This document shows positions 29,244 through 37,943 of a stretch of DNA of 64,000 nt, piece after piece. The translations under genes and the position numbers were made by a program. Below the pieces are notes generated by a model. That model saw only the letters and a program-made list of their open reading frames with translations. It ran no database searches and was not told the DNA's origin. How positions within the stretch are numbered: position 1 is the stretch's first letter; every line of letters starts with the position of its first letter. This stretch comes from an uncultured Pelagibacteraceae bacterium (GTDB lineage Bacteria; Pseudomonadota; Alphaproteobacteria; Pelagibacterales; Pelagibacteraceae). The stretch covers positions 1-64,000 of the forward strand of contig CACFTO010000006.1 in assembly GCA_902569245.1 (NCBI GenBank), written 5' to 3'.

Positions 29244-29672
29244 ATGAAATACTTAATTTTAATTTATACATTTATTTCATTTAGCCTTTTTGCTACGGCA
29301 AATGAAAATAATTTTTTTAAGGAAGCCAAGGATCTATTTGACAAGGAAAAATATGAAGCTTCAAAGTTTTTATTTCATAGAAATATAGTCTATAACCCAA
29401 AAGACTCAGTATCTTACCTTTATTTAGCTAAAATTTTTAAAATTGAAGAAGATAAAAGACTAGAAGAAAAGAATATAAAAACTACTTTACTTTTAGACCC
29501 TAAGAATGAAGAGGCAATGTTCCTTTTAATTGATATGGAATTAGAAAGATCAAATTTTTCAAAAGCAGATGAATTGAGTAAGGATTTTAAGAAAATTTGT
29601 GTAGATATGTGTGAAAAAATTGCTTCAATTGAAAGTCGTTTAAAAGATTTTGAAAGAAAAGATGCGTCTTGA
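29244..29672 (+). CDS. Small TPR-like exported protein between guaB and guaA
   Basis: A 142-residue protein with an N-terminal signal peptide ([18 protein letters not shown], cleavage near residue 20), then about three helical TPR-like units ([54 protein letters not shown]). It starts two bases after guaB and overlaps guaA. Two cysteines near the C-terminus (VDMCEK and KKIC) could form a disulfide in the periplasm. No known role; its position within a purine operon may be incidental. Confidence 0.75.
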   Translation: MKYLILIYTFISFSLFATANENNFFKEAKDLFDKEKYEASKFLFHRNIVYNPKDSVSYLYLAKIFKIEEDKRLEEKNIKTTLLLDPKNEEAMFLLIDMELERSNFSKADELSKDFKKICVDMCEKIASIESRLKDFERKDAS

Positions 29673-31224
29673 GGACACTCTTAATAAAATACTAATTGTA
29701 GACTTTGGTTCCCAGTTTACTCAATTAATCGCAAGAAAAATCAGAGAACTGGGTATTTATTGTGAGATAATAAGTCACAAAAAAATAGAAAAATTCACAA
29801 AGTTTGAAAAAAATATTAAAGGAATAGTTTTATCTGGTGGTCCTTTAAATGTCTATGAGAGTAAAAAAGTAAAATTTAATAATAAAATTCTTAAACTAAG
29901 AGTACCTGTACTTGGTATATGTTTTGGACATCAAATTATTTCAAAAGCAATGGGTGGAAGTGTAAGAAGCTCTAAACATAGAGAATTTGGGCTTGCTGAA
30001 GTAAAAGAATCTAAAAAAAGCAAGTTAACTAAAAATTTTTTTTCTAATGGAAAAAATAATGTATGGATGAGTCATGCGGATCAGGTAACAAAATTACCAA
30101 AAAATTTTAAAATAATTGCACAAACTATAAATTCTAAGATGTGTATTATTGAAAATGTAGAAAAAAAATTTTTCGGTATTCAATTTCACCCAGAAGTAAG
30201 CCACACTATCAAAGGAAAGTTAATACTTAAAAATTTTATATTTTCTATATGTAAATTAACTAAAAATTGGTCTTCAAGAGACCAGAAAAAAAAATTAATA
30301 AATGAAGTAAGAAATAGTGTAGGAAATTCAAAGGTAATTTGTGCACTATCTGGAGGTGTTGATAGCAGTGTAGTTGCTAAATTACTATCAAACGCAATAG
30401 GAAAAAAATTAACATGTATTTTTGTTAACACTGGTTTACTTAGAAAAGGTGAAGAAAATCAAGTTGTAAACACATTTAAGAAGAGATTTAAAATTAATCT
30501 AATCTATGTAAATGCAGAAAATTTATTTTTGTCAAAATTAAAAAATGTTTCCGATCCAGAAAAAAAAAGAAAAATAATAGGAAATCTTTTTATTAAAATT
30601 TTTGAAAAATATGCGAATAAAATTAAAAATGTAAAATTCTTGGCCCAAGGCACTTTGTATCCTGATTTAATTGAAAGTAAATCTGTTACAGGTAGCCAAA
30701 CATCGAAAATTAAATCACATCATAATGTAGGTGGTTTACCAAAAAAAATGAAACTTAAATTAGTAGAGCCATTGAAATATCTTTTTAAAGATGAAGTTAG
30801 AAAATTAGGATTAGAACTTGGATTAAGTCATGAAATTATATCTAGACACCCATTTCCAGGACCAGGTCTTGCAATAAGAATGCCTGGTATAATCACTAAA
30901 GAAAAAATAAAAATTTTAAAAGAGGCAGATTATTACTTTATCAAATCTTTAAAAGAAAATAATCTTTATGATAAGATTTGGCAGGCATATGCTGCTTTAC
31001 TTCCAGTTAAGACTGTTGGGGTTATGGGAGATAATAGAACTTATGAATATCTTTGTTTATTAAGGGCAATCACCTCAGAAGATGGAATGACAGCAGATTT
31101 CTTTCAATTTAATAAATCTTTCATGCAGTCAATATCTAACCAAATTGTGAATAATATTAGAGGTATTAATAGAGTTGTTTATGATATCACTTCAAAGCCA
31201 CCAAGCACTATTGAATTGGAATAA
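29662..31224 (+). CDS. guaA: GMP synthase (glutamine-hydrolysing)
   Basis: Amidates XMP to GMP. The class I glutamine amidotransferase domain (residues ~10-200) has SGGP, the nucleophile in GICFGHQ (Cys87) and FHPEVSHT. The ATP-pyrophosphatase domain has [10 protein letters not shown], and the C-terminal dimerisation domain ends TIELE. The ATG at 29662 gives 520 residues, close to the E. coli enzyme, and is preferred over an in-frame TTG at 29650. The start lies within the last codons of the TPR gene. Confidence 0.97.
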   Translation: MRLEDTLNKILIVDFGSQFTQLIARKIRELGIYCEIISHKKIEKFTKFEKNIKGIVLSGGPLNVYESKKVKFNNKILKLRVPVLGICFGHQIISKAMGGSVRSSKHREFGLAEVKESKKSKLTKNFFSNGKNNVWMSHADQVTKLPKNFKIIAQTINSKMCIIENVEKKFFGIQFHPEVSHTIKGKLILKNFIFSICKLTKNWSSRDQKKKLINEVRNSVGNSKVICALSGGVDSSVVAKLLSNAIGKKLTCIFVNTGLLRKGEENQVVNTFKKRFKINLIYVNAENLFLSKLKNVSDPEKKRKIIGNLFIKIFEKYANKIKNVKFLAQGTLYPDLIESKSVTGSQTSKIKSHHNVGGLPKKMKLKLVEPLKYLFKDEVRKLGLELGLSHEIISRHPFPGPGLAIRMPGIITKEKIKILKEADYYFIKSLKENNLYDKIWQAYAALLPVKTVGVMGDNRTYEYLCLLRAITSEDGMTADFFQFNKSFMQSISNQIVNNIRGINRVVYDITSKPPSTIELE

Positions 31225-31246
31225 TAAGAATATATAAGTAAATTAT

Positions 31247-31666
31247 ATGAAATATTTACACACAATGATCAGAGTTTCAAATATTGAAGCTTCACTTAAA
31301 TTTTTTTGTGATGGCTTAGGATTAAAAGAAACAAAAAGAATGGAAAATGAAAGAGGAAGATACACACTAGTTTTTCTTGCAGCTCCAAACGATGAAAATG
31401 CAGAAATAGAATTAACCTATAACTGGGATGGAGACAATTTAGGTGAAGGATCAAGAAATTTTGGACACTTAGCTTACAGAGTTGATAATATTTATGAGAC
31501 TTGTCAGAGATTAAAAGATATGGGTTACACAATAAACAGACCTCCTAGAGATGGTCACATGGCTTTTGTTAGATCTCCAGATAAAATATCAGTTGAAATT
31601 CTTCAAGAAGGTAACTTAGAACCCATAGAACCTTGGAAATCTATGGAAAATACGGGTACTTGGTAA
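31247..31666 (+). CDS. gloA: Lactoylglutathione lyase (glyoxalase I)
   Basis: Isomerises the methylglyoxal-glutathione hemithioacetal to lactoylglutathione. The 139-residue VOC-fold protein has the expected metal ligands: His5 in KYLHTMIRV, Glu55 in IELTYNW, His74 in FGHLAYRV and Glu117 in SVEILQ. Length and motif order match Ni-type bacterial GloA, with a short C-terminal tail. It lies between guaA and panB on the same strand with short gaps. Confidence 0.92.
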   Translation: MKYLHTMIRVSNIEASLKFFCDGLGLKETKRMENERGRYTLVFLAAPNDENAEIELTYNWDGDNLGEGSRNFGHLAYRVDNIYETCQRLKDMGYTINRPPRDGHMAFVRSPDKISVEILQEGNLEPIEPWKSMENTGTW

Positions 31667-31676
31667 GCAGATATTT

Positions 31677-32456
31677 ATGCTTACAAAAACGAGTAGGCTA
31701 GTTCTTAAAAAAAAAAATAAGTCAAAAATTGTTTGTTTAACTGCTTATTCAAAAAATATAGCTGAAGAGATTGATAACTTCACAGATTTAATACTTGTTG
31801 GGGACTCTTTGGGTTCAGTTTTATATAATTTTGAAACCACAAGAAAAGTAAATTTATCAATGATGATTGAGCATTCCAAGAGTGTAAGAAAAGGAGTTAA
31901 AAAAAGTTTATTGATTGTAGACATGCCTTTCAATACATACAAAAATAAATCTCAAGCACTTAAGAATTGTAAAAAAGTAATGAAAGAAACAAAATGTGAT
32001 GGCATAAAATTAGAGGGAGGGGAAAAAATTATAGAAATTGTTAAACATTTAATAAAATATAAAATTCCTGTAATGGGACATATAGGTATAACACCACAAT
32101 CTGTAAGAGGAAAATTTAGATATAAAGGTAAAACAGATATAGAAAAAAAAAATTTGTTAAAAGATTCCAAATCTTTAGAAGATGCTGGAGTATTCGCAAT
32201 TGTTTTAGAATGTATTGAAAAAAAAGTTTCAAAAAAAATTACAGAAACAATTAACATTCCTACAATAGGGATAGGTTCATCAAATTTTTGTGATGGTCAG
32301 ATTTTAGTTACAGATGATTTATTGGGACTAACAGATAATAAAATAAAATTTGTAAAAAAATATGCTGATTTGAAAAGTAATGTAAGGAAAGCAGTTAAAA
32401 AATTTAAATTTGATGTAAAGAAAGGCTCATACCCATCAATTAAGTATTCTTATTAA
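31677..32456 (+). CDS. panB: 3-methyl-2-oxobutanoate hydroxymethyltransferase (PanB)
   Basis: Adds a hydroxymethyl group from methylene-tetrahydrofolate to ketoisovalerate, first step of pantothenate synthesis. The 259-residue barrel shows VCLTAYSKNIA, LVGDSLGSVLY (metal aspartate), VMGHIGITPQSV and TIGIGSSNFCDGQILVTDDLLG, all PanB landmarks. No panC or panE is adjacent. The TAA stop overlaps that of convergent terC by four bases. Confidence 0.94.
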   Translation: MLTKTSRLVLKKKNKSKIVCLTAYSKNIAEEIDNFTDLILVGDSLGSVLYNFETTRKVNLSMMIEHSKSVRKGVKKSLLIVDMPFNTYKNKSQALKNCKKVMKETKCDGIKLEGGEKIIEIVKHLIKYKIPVMGHIGITPQSVRGKFRYKGKTDIEKKNLLKDSKSLEDAGVFAIVLECIEKKVSKKITETINIPTIGIGSSNFCDGQILVTDDLLGLTDNKIKFVKKYADLKSNVRKAVKKFKFDVKKGSYPSIKYSY

Positions 32457-33067
32457 AAATATTTTTTAAACTCTTCGTTTATATTTAAAATTTCTAAGTC
32501 TACAAGTCCTCCAATAATAAGTTGTATTGCTAGTATAAGAATAAATGCCATTCCAATATAGACGACCCATAAATGTTTCTGTACATAATTAGCTAAATAA
32601 GTGGCCATTGCGCCAGTAAGTACTACAGATAAAATTAAACCAAAAATCATGAATCCAAAGTTACCCTTAGAAGCCCCAACAACACCTATAACATTATCGA
32701 AACTAATTGTAATATCTGCAAAAAGTACTTTATACATACCCTTAGCAAATGATGGTTCTAAAGACTTTTTTGTAGGTGATTTAGTTTGTTTTTGAACTTG
32801 TAAAAGATCTTTTCTTAAATCGTTAACTATCCAAATTAACAGTAAACCTCCTAGAATTTTTATAAAGTAAAATTTAAATAAATATGTAGCAAATATTGCA
32901 AATAAAACTTTAAAGACTAAAGCCCCAACTACTCCCCAAAATATAATTTTTTTTCTATTTTTAGGGACAAAATTAGATGCGATAAGGCCAATTATTATGG
33001 CATTATCAGCAGTTAAAATTATATTTATAAATATAATTTGTAGTAAAATAAGGGCTTCTTCGATCAA
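32453..33067 (-). CDS. TerC-family integral membrane protein (YjbE-like)
   Basis: A 204-residue protein with about six to seven transmembrane segments and two acidic motifs typical of TerC proteins: LTADNAIIIGL in the first segment and ADITISFDNVIGVVGAS in the second half. TerC proteins are linked to manganese export and metal protection of secreted proteins, but the specific role here is unproven. It is divergent from the TRAP genes across a 114-base gap and convergent with panB. Confidence 0.88.
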   Translation of the reverse strand: MIEEALILLQIIFINIILTADNAIIIGLIASNFVPKNRKKIIFWGVVGALVFKVLFAIFATYLFKFYFIKILGGLLLIWIVNDLRKDLLQVQKQTKSPTKKSLEPSFAKGMYKVLFADITISFDNVIGVVGASKGNFGFMIFGLILSVVLTGAMATYLANYVQKHLWVVYIGMAFILILAIQLIIGGLVDLEILNINEEFKKYF

Positions 33068-33110
33068 AGTAACTTCATAATAGTAGTATTTTCTTATTTT
33101 TCAATAAAAC

Positions 33111-33177
33111 ATAGAAAATTTTCTATTGATTTAACAAATAATACATAATCAGATGTATTTTTTTAAAAATAAGGAGG
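33111..33177 (+). promoter_or_regulatory. dctP upstream region: 16-base palindrome and strong Shine-Dalgarno
   Basis: The perfect palindrome ATAGAAAATTTTCTAT (33111-33126) lies about 55 bases before the TRAP binding-protein gene, in the divergent gap with terC. It is a candidate operator for a dimeric regulator. AAGGAGG at 33171-33177, a full anti-16S match, precedes the ATG by four bases and is among the strongest ribosome-binding sites in the window, consistent with high expression of the binding protein. No convincing -35/-10 pair was found. Confidence 0.5.
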
Positions 33178-33181
33178 ATTA

Positions 33182-34153
33182 ATGAAAAATTTAAAAACTT
33201 TAATTTCTATTTTATTTTCTGTTTTGTTAACAGCTAACGTAAATGCTGCTGAGAAGTGGGATATGGCTTTAGCTTATGGTGCAAGCAATTTTCATTCAGC
33301 TAATGCTGCAGAATTTGCTAAAAACGTTTCAGAAAAAAGTGGAGGTAAATTAACTATTGTAACTCACCCTGGAGGATCATTATTTAAAGGTGGAGAAATA
33401 TTTAGAGCTGTCAGAACTGGACAAGCTCAAATGGGAGAGAGATTTATGTCGGCTCTTGGAAAAGTAGATCCAATTCTTGAGATTGACTCACAACCATTCT
33501 TAGCAACATCTTATGACGATGCTATGAAACTTTATCAAGCATCGAAACCAGCAATCATAGAAAGTTTAAGTCAAAAAGGATTGGTATTTTTGTATGCTGT
33601 ACCATGGCCTGCACAAGGTTTGTATAGTAAAAACGAGATTAATAGTGTTTCAGATTTACAAGGTTTAAAATTTAGAGCTTATAATTCAGCAACAATTAGA
33701 ATTGCTGAACTAACTGGTATGGCTCCAACAAAAATTGAAGCTGCAGAAATAAGTCAAGCATTTTCAACTGGAGCAGTTGAGAGCATGATTACTTCACCAA
33801 CTACTGGAAAAAATAGTAAAATTTGGGAGAATGGAGTAAAATATTTCTATGATATAGCTGCTTGGTTCCCAAAAAATATGGTAGTTGCTCATAGAGGATC
33901 TTGGAACAAACTAGATGCAGATACTCAAAAACTAATAATGAAAGAAGCAACCGCTGCAGAAGAAAAAGGTTGGATACTTTCTAGAGTTGGAAATATTGAG
34001 GATAAAAAAGCTTTAGCTGCTGCAGGAATGACAGTAGGCAAAGTAAACGCTGATTTAGAAAAACATTTCCAAAAAGTTGGAAAAAAAATGGCAAAGGAAT
34101 GGAAGAAAAAAGCTGGCAAAACAGGAGCTAGCGTACTTGCTGCTTACAAATAA
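33182..34153 (+). CDS. TRAP transporter substrate-binding protein (DctP family)
   Basis: Periplasmic receptor of a TRAP system, 323 residues with a signal peptide ending near residue 22 (ANVNA). DctP-fold landmarks include FRAVRTGQAQMGERF and GLKFRAYNSATI, in which Arg165 is the conserved arginine that binds the substrate carboxylate. The ligand is therefore probably an organic acid. The neighbouring 5-oxoprolinase genes suggest pyroglutamate as one candidate; that is inference. An attenuating terminator after this gene should make the receptor more abundant than the membrane subunits. Confidence 0.92.
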   Translation: MKNLKTLISILFSVLLTANVNAAEKWDMALAYGASNFHSANAAEFAKNVSEKSGGKLTIVTHPGGSLFKGGEIFRAVRTGQAQMGERFMSALGKVDPILEIDSQPFLATSYDDAMKLYQASKPAIIESLSQKGLVFLYAVPWPAQGLYSKNEINSVSDLQGLKFRAYNSATIRIAELTGMAPTKIEAAEISQAFSTGAVESMITSPTTGKNSKIWENGVKYFYDIAAWFPKNMVVAHRGSWNKLDADTQKLIMKEATAAEEKGWILSRVGNIEDKKALAAAGMTVGKVNADLEKHFQKVGKKMAKEWKKKAGKTGASVLAAYK

Positions 34154-34168
34154 AATTAATATAATGAG

Positions 34169-34197
34169 AAAGGCCGTTTAAAAAAACGGCCTTTTTT
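34169..34197 (+). terminator. Intergenic terminator/attenuator between dctP and dctQ
   Basis: An 11-base-pair perfect stem (AAAGGCCGTTT, 34169-34179, with 34184-34194) and a four-A loop are followed by T-run 34192-34197. The T-run touches the ATG of dctQ at 34198, so read-through transcripts must initiate translation right at the hairpin foot. This probably sets the ratio of binding protein to permease. Confidence 0.9.
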
Positions 34198-34686
34198 ATG
34201 TTACAAAAAATTAATAAATCTTTAAATAATCTTTATAATTTCTCAGGATATATCGCTGCATTTTTTTTAATTTTGATAGCAGCTTTTATTTTAACTGGAA
34301 TTGCCTCAAGAATGTTTGGTTTTTATATAAGAGGTTTAGCTGAATATTCTGGTTACTGTATGGCCGCTTCCTCATTCTTTGCACTTTCATACACTTTTGT
34401 AAATGGAGGTCATATAAGGATCACATTATTTTTAGAAAAAGCCACAGATCTAAGAAAAAAGCTTCTAGAAATTTGGAGTTTAATCATAGCATCTATTTTT
34501 TCAGGATATATGGCATTTTATTTTCTTAAAATGTTAAAGATATCTTATGAGTTTCAAGAAAGAAGTGAAGGTGCTGACGAAATTTTAATTTGGATACCTC
34601 AATCAAGTGTAGCAATTGGTTCATTATTATTTTTTATATGTGTCTTTCATCAATTAATTTTAAGAATAGTTAACAAGTATGATTGA
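34198..34686 (+). CDS. TRAP transporter small permease (DctQ)
   Basis: A 162-residue protein with four transmembrane segments (about 17-38, 50-70, 88-110, 135-155) and the DctQ signature region RGLAEYSGYCMAASSFFALSY. It partners the large subunit DctM in the inner membrane. The start codon directly abuts the terminator T-run, leaving no Shine-Dalgarno outside the hairpin. Its end overlaps dctM by eight bases, so these two are coupled. Confidence 0.9.
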   Translation: MLQKINKSLNNLYNFSGYIAAFFLILIAAFILTGIASRMFGFYIRGLAEYSGYCMAASSFFALSYTFVNGGHIRITLFLEKATDLRKKLLEIWSLIIASIFSGYMAFYFLKMLKISYEFQERSEGADEILIWIPQSSVAIGSLLFFICVFHQLILRIVNKYD

Positions 34687-35989
34687 AATTTTATTAGCAT
34701 TTTTTTTTATTAGTGTTTTACTGTTTTTTTTAGGATCTGGGATATGGGTAGCAATCAGTATGGTTGGGGTATCTTCAATAGGCATGATTTTGTTTACTTC
34801 TAGACCAGTAGGAGATGCTATGGCCACAACAATATGGGGAGCTTCATCATCGTGGACACTAACAGCATTACCATTATTTGTGTGGATGGGTGAAATTCTT
34901 TTTAGAACTAAATTATCAGAAAATTTATTTGAGGGATTGGCACCATGGCTTCAGAAGTTACCAGGCGGTTTGATACATGTTAATGTTGTTGGTTGTGCCC
35001 TGTTTGCCGCTATCTCTGGATCATCTGCCGCTACAGTTGCTACAGTAGGAAAAATGTCAATTCCAGAACTTAGAAAAAGAAAATATCCTGAAAAAATTTT
35101 ACTTGGAAGTTTAGCAGGTTCAGGAACATTAGGTCTTTTAATTCCACCCTCAATAATTTTAATTATTTATGGTGTAACCGTTCAAGAGTCAATTGCAAAA
35201 CTTTTTATAGCTGGAATAATTCCAGGGATAATGATTGCTCTAATCTTTATGGGCTATGTAATTGTTTGGTCTTTATTAAATAAAAATAAAATGCCAAAAA
35301 ATTATGAAAATTTTTCATTTTTAAATAAAGTAAGTAAATCCAAACAATTAATTCCAGTTATTTTATTAATACTTGGAGTAATAGGTTCAATATATACTGG
35401 TATAGCAACAGCAACCGAGGCTGCATCTTTAGGTGTTATTGGGGCTTTAATTCTCTCTTATTTTCAAAAGAGTTTAACCTTTAAAACATTTAAAGACTCA
35501 TTGCTTGGAGCAACTAAAACTTCATGTATGATTGCATTTATTTTAGCTGGGGCAACTTTCTTGTCACTTGCTATGGGATTTACAGGTTTGCCTAGAAATT
35601 TAGCATTGTGGATACAGAATATGGAGTTATCACCGTATGTATTAATATTTGTATTAATGATTTTTTACATAATTCTTGGGATGTTTCTTGATGGAATTTC
35701 TGCAGTTGTTCTTACAATGGCAATAATTGAACCAATGATAAGGCAGGCAGGCTTTGATATGATTTGGTTTGGAATATTTTTAGTTATTGTTGTAGAAATG
35801 GCTCAAATTACACCACCTGTTGGTTTTAATCTATTTGTTCTGCAAGGAATGGCAAACAAAGATATGGGGTTCATAGCAAAAAGTGCCTTCCCATTATTTT
35901 TATTGATGATTTTTGCAGTCCTTTTGATTGTACTGTTCCCACAAATCGCTTTATGGATGCCCGAACAAATGATTCAAAATATCAATTAA
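34679..35989 (+). CDS. TRAP transporter large permease (DctM)
   Basis: A 436-residue, roughly twelve-segment membrane subunit that carries out sodium-driven substrate transport. Characteristic pieces are AAISGSSAATVATVGKMSIPELRKRKYPE, shortened here as SGSSAATVATVG at about 115-126, GTLGLLIPPSIILIIYG at about 156, and AQITPPVGFNLFV near 376. It completes the DctPQM system. The stop overlaps that of a convergent TPR gene by four bases. Confidence 0.93.
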   Translation: MIEILLAFFFISVLLFFLGSGIWVAISMVGVSSIGMILFTSRPVGDAMATTIWGASSSWTLTALPLFVWMGEILFRTKLSENLFEGLAPWLQKLPGGLIHVNVVGCALFAAISGSSAATVATVGKMSIPELRKRKYPEKILLGSLAGSGTLGLLIPPSIILIIYGVTVQESIAKLFIAGIIPGIMIALIFMGYVIVWSLLNKNKMPKNYENFSFLNKVSKSKQLIPVILLILGVIGSIYTGIATATEAASLGVIGALILSYFQKSLTFKTFKDSLLGATKTSCMIAFILAGATFLSLAMGFTGLPRNLALWIQNMELSPYVLIFVLMIFYIILGMFLDGISAVVLTMAIIEPMIRQAGFDMIWFGIFLVIVVEMAQITPPVGFNLFVLQGMANKDMGFIAKSAFPLFLLMIFAVLLIVLFPQIALWMPEQMIQNIN

Positions 35990-36465
35990 TATTTTGATTT
36001 TTTGGTTCCTTCAATAATTTCTTTTAACTCTTGATACTCCTCACAATTACAGCTTTTCAAAATTTCCAATCTTTCTTTTGCTAAATCAATTCTGTTGGTC
36101 ACAACATATAATTCACCTAAGTATTCATTTATACCAACATGCTTTGGATCGACTTGCAAACCTAACAAATAATATTTTTCTCCTGCTTCAAAGTCCCCAA
36201 GTTTTCTAGTTGTAAAACCCAGGTAATTTAGTGTATCAGCTTGTAAGGGCTTTTCTTTGTCGAGTTTTAATAAAATTTTTTGAGCTTTTTCATATCTTTT
36301 TAATGCTTTATCCATTTTATTTTTGGATTCATATTTCTTAGCTGCTTCAATTATTTTTACAGCATTTTTATAGCTCGGTTTTTTATCTGATGAACTTGTT
36401 CCAGCAGCAAAAGTTTCAACAGTCAAAAAAAAGAATATGAGAAAAGTAAATAGTTTTTTAATCAT
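35986..36465 (-). CDS. Exported TPR-repeat protein
   Basis: A 159-residue protein with a signal peptide (KKLFTFLIFFFLTVETFAA, ending near residue 20) and TPR-like helices covering residues ~35-150, including LNYLGFTTRKLGDFEAGEKYY and GINEYLGELYVVTNRIDLAKERL. CNC near residue 143 could be a metal- or disulfide-forming pair. It is three bases upstream of the 5-oxoprolinase PxpA stop on the same strand and may be co-transcribed after it. Function unknown. Confidence 0.78.
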   Translation of the reverse strand: MIKKLFTFLIFFFLTVETFAAGTSSSDKKPSYKNAVKIIEAAKKYESKNKMDKALKRYEKAQKILLKLDKEKPLQADTLNYLGFTTRKLGDFEAGEKYYLLGLQVDPKHVGINEYLGELYVVTNRIDLAKERLEILKSCNCEEYQELKEIIEGTKKSKY

Positions 36466-36467
36466 TA

Positions 36468-37241
36468 TTATATAAATTTTTTCATTTTATTTAGAGGCTT
36501 TAATTCTAAATTATTTTTTAATAAGTTTTCCCTTACCTGTTTTGCAGTCGAGAGAGAACTTTTGTTATCTCCATGTATGCAAATTGAATCGATTTCACAA
36601 GGTATTTGTTTTCCACTGTGACAATTAAGAGTTTGGTTTTTCACCATATTGAATACGTGCTCTTTAGCTCGCTCAGGATCGGTTATTAGGGCATGGTCCT
36701 TACCTCTTGACACAAGTGTTCCATCGTCTTCATAATTTCTATCTGCAAAAATTTCACATGCAATTTTCATATTTAATTTTTTAGCTGCAATTTCCATTTT
36801 TGAACCTGTTGGCACTAAATAAATTATATCTTTATCAATACTATAAATAGTTTTTGCCAAAATTGTTGCTAGTTCAAGGTCCTCACATGCCATATTATTT
36901 AAGGCTCCATGTGGTTTAATATGAGAAACCTTTTCATCTAATTTATTAGCAATATTTTGCAAAATTTCATATTGATCTATTAAAAGCTTAGAAATTTCAT
37001 CAGCTCCAAGATTAATCCGTTTTCTTCCAAAGTTTTCTGGATCATTGAAAGATGGATGTGCACCAATACTTACATTATTTTGCTTTGAAATCTCTACAAC
37101 TTCTCTCATAGTTTCCTCATCTCCAGCGTGGTACCCGCAAGCCACATTTGCAGAATTTACTATTTTGAGTAAATCAGGATCATTCTCATTTGAATGATTC
37201 TTTGATTTTTCACCTAAATCACAATTTAAATTAATTTCCAT
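36468..37241 (-). CDS. pxpA: 5-oxoprolinase subunit A (LamB/YcsF family)
   Basis: With PxpB and PxpC forms the ATP-dependent 5-oxoprolinase that opens pyroglutamate to glutamate. The start at 37241 gives MEINLNCDLGE, the conserved N-terminus; an upstream in-frame ATG at 37265 would add eight unrelated residues. Landmarks: NVACGYHAGD, SIGAHPSFND and ICIHGDN. 257 residues, the usual length. It is divergent from pxpB with a 27-base gap. Confidence 0.93.
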   Translation of the reverse strand: MEINLNCDLGEKSKNHSNENDPDLLKIVNSANVACGYHAGDEETMREVVEISKQNNVSIGAHPSFNDPENFGRKRINLGADEISKLLIDQYEILQNIANKLDEKVSHIKPHGALNNMACEDLELATILAKTIYSIDKDIIYLVPTGSKMEIAAKKLNMKIACEIFADRNYEDDGTLVSRGKDHALITDPERAKEHVFNMVKNQTLNCHSGKQIPCEIDSICIHGDNKSSLSTAKQVRENLLKNNLELKPLNKMKKFI

Positions 37242-37268
37242 ACTATAAAGCTTAAAGTATAACATGAC

Positions 37269-37943
37269 ATGATTAAAAATATATCAAATCTTGGTGACGC
37301 AGCATTGTACTGTGACTTTGGTGCTGAGGTAAATAAAGAAATTAACAGAAATGTTATAAATTATTTTAATAATTTAAGAGATAGTAATTTTTTAGGTATT
37401 ACAAATATTACACCTAGTTATAATAAACTAGTAATTAGTTTCGATTTAAGACTTACGAGTTTTACTAAATTAAAAAAACAAGTTGAAAATCTAGAGTTAA
37501 AAAAAAATAATAATTCAAAAAATAATCTAATTAAAATCCCAGTTTGTTGTGCAGAGGAATTTGCACTAGATATAAAACGTTTACAAAAATTATTAAAGAT
37601 AAATGAAGCAAAAATTTATGAAACATTCTTTTCAAAAAATTATTATTGTTATATGACAGGTTTTATTGCGGGCATGCCATTCTTGGGAGATATGGATAAA
37701 TCTCTTTTTGCAAAGCGTTTAGAAACACCAAGAGTTAAGGTCCCAAAAAATTCCATAGGTATAACAGAGCAATTTTGTAATATTTATACTTTTGAAAGTC
37801 CAGGTGGTTGGAATATAATTGGCAAAACACCAGTTGATATTTTTGATAATAAAAAAAATACTGAGCCAAATCTAATTAATCCAGGTGATACAATATCATT
37901 TTATCCAATTTCTAAACTAGAGTATGAAAAAAAATATGAATAA
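37269..37943 (+). CDS. pxpB: 5-oxoprolinase subunit B (KipI family)
   Basis: A 224-residue KipI-like subunit. The C-terminal cyclophilin-like region shows TGFIAGMPFLGDMD, TPRVKVPKNSIGI and ESPGGWNIIGKTP, the defining stretches of the family. The stop overlaps the pxpC start region by 20 bases, so the subunits are translationally coupled. The older description as kinase inhibitor (KipI) applies only to the Bacillus protein; with pxpA and pxpC adjacent, oxoprolinase is the better call. Confidence 0.92.
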   Translation: MIKNISNLGDAALYCDFGAEVNKEINRNVINYFNNLRDSNFLGITNITPSYNKLVISFDLRLTSFTKLKKQVENLELKKNNNSKNNLIKIPVCCAEEFALDIKRLQKLLKINEAKIYETFFSKNYYCYMTGFIAGMPFLGDMDKSLFAKRLETPRVKVPKNSIGITEQFCNIYTFESPGGWNIIGKTPVDIFDNKKNTEPNLINPGDTISFYPISKLEYEKKYE

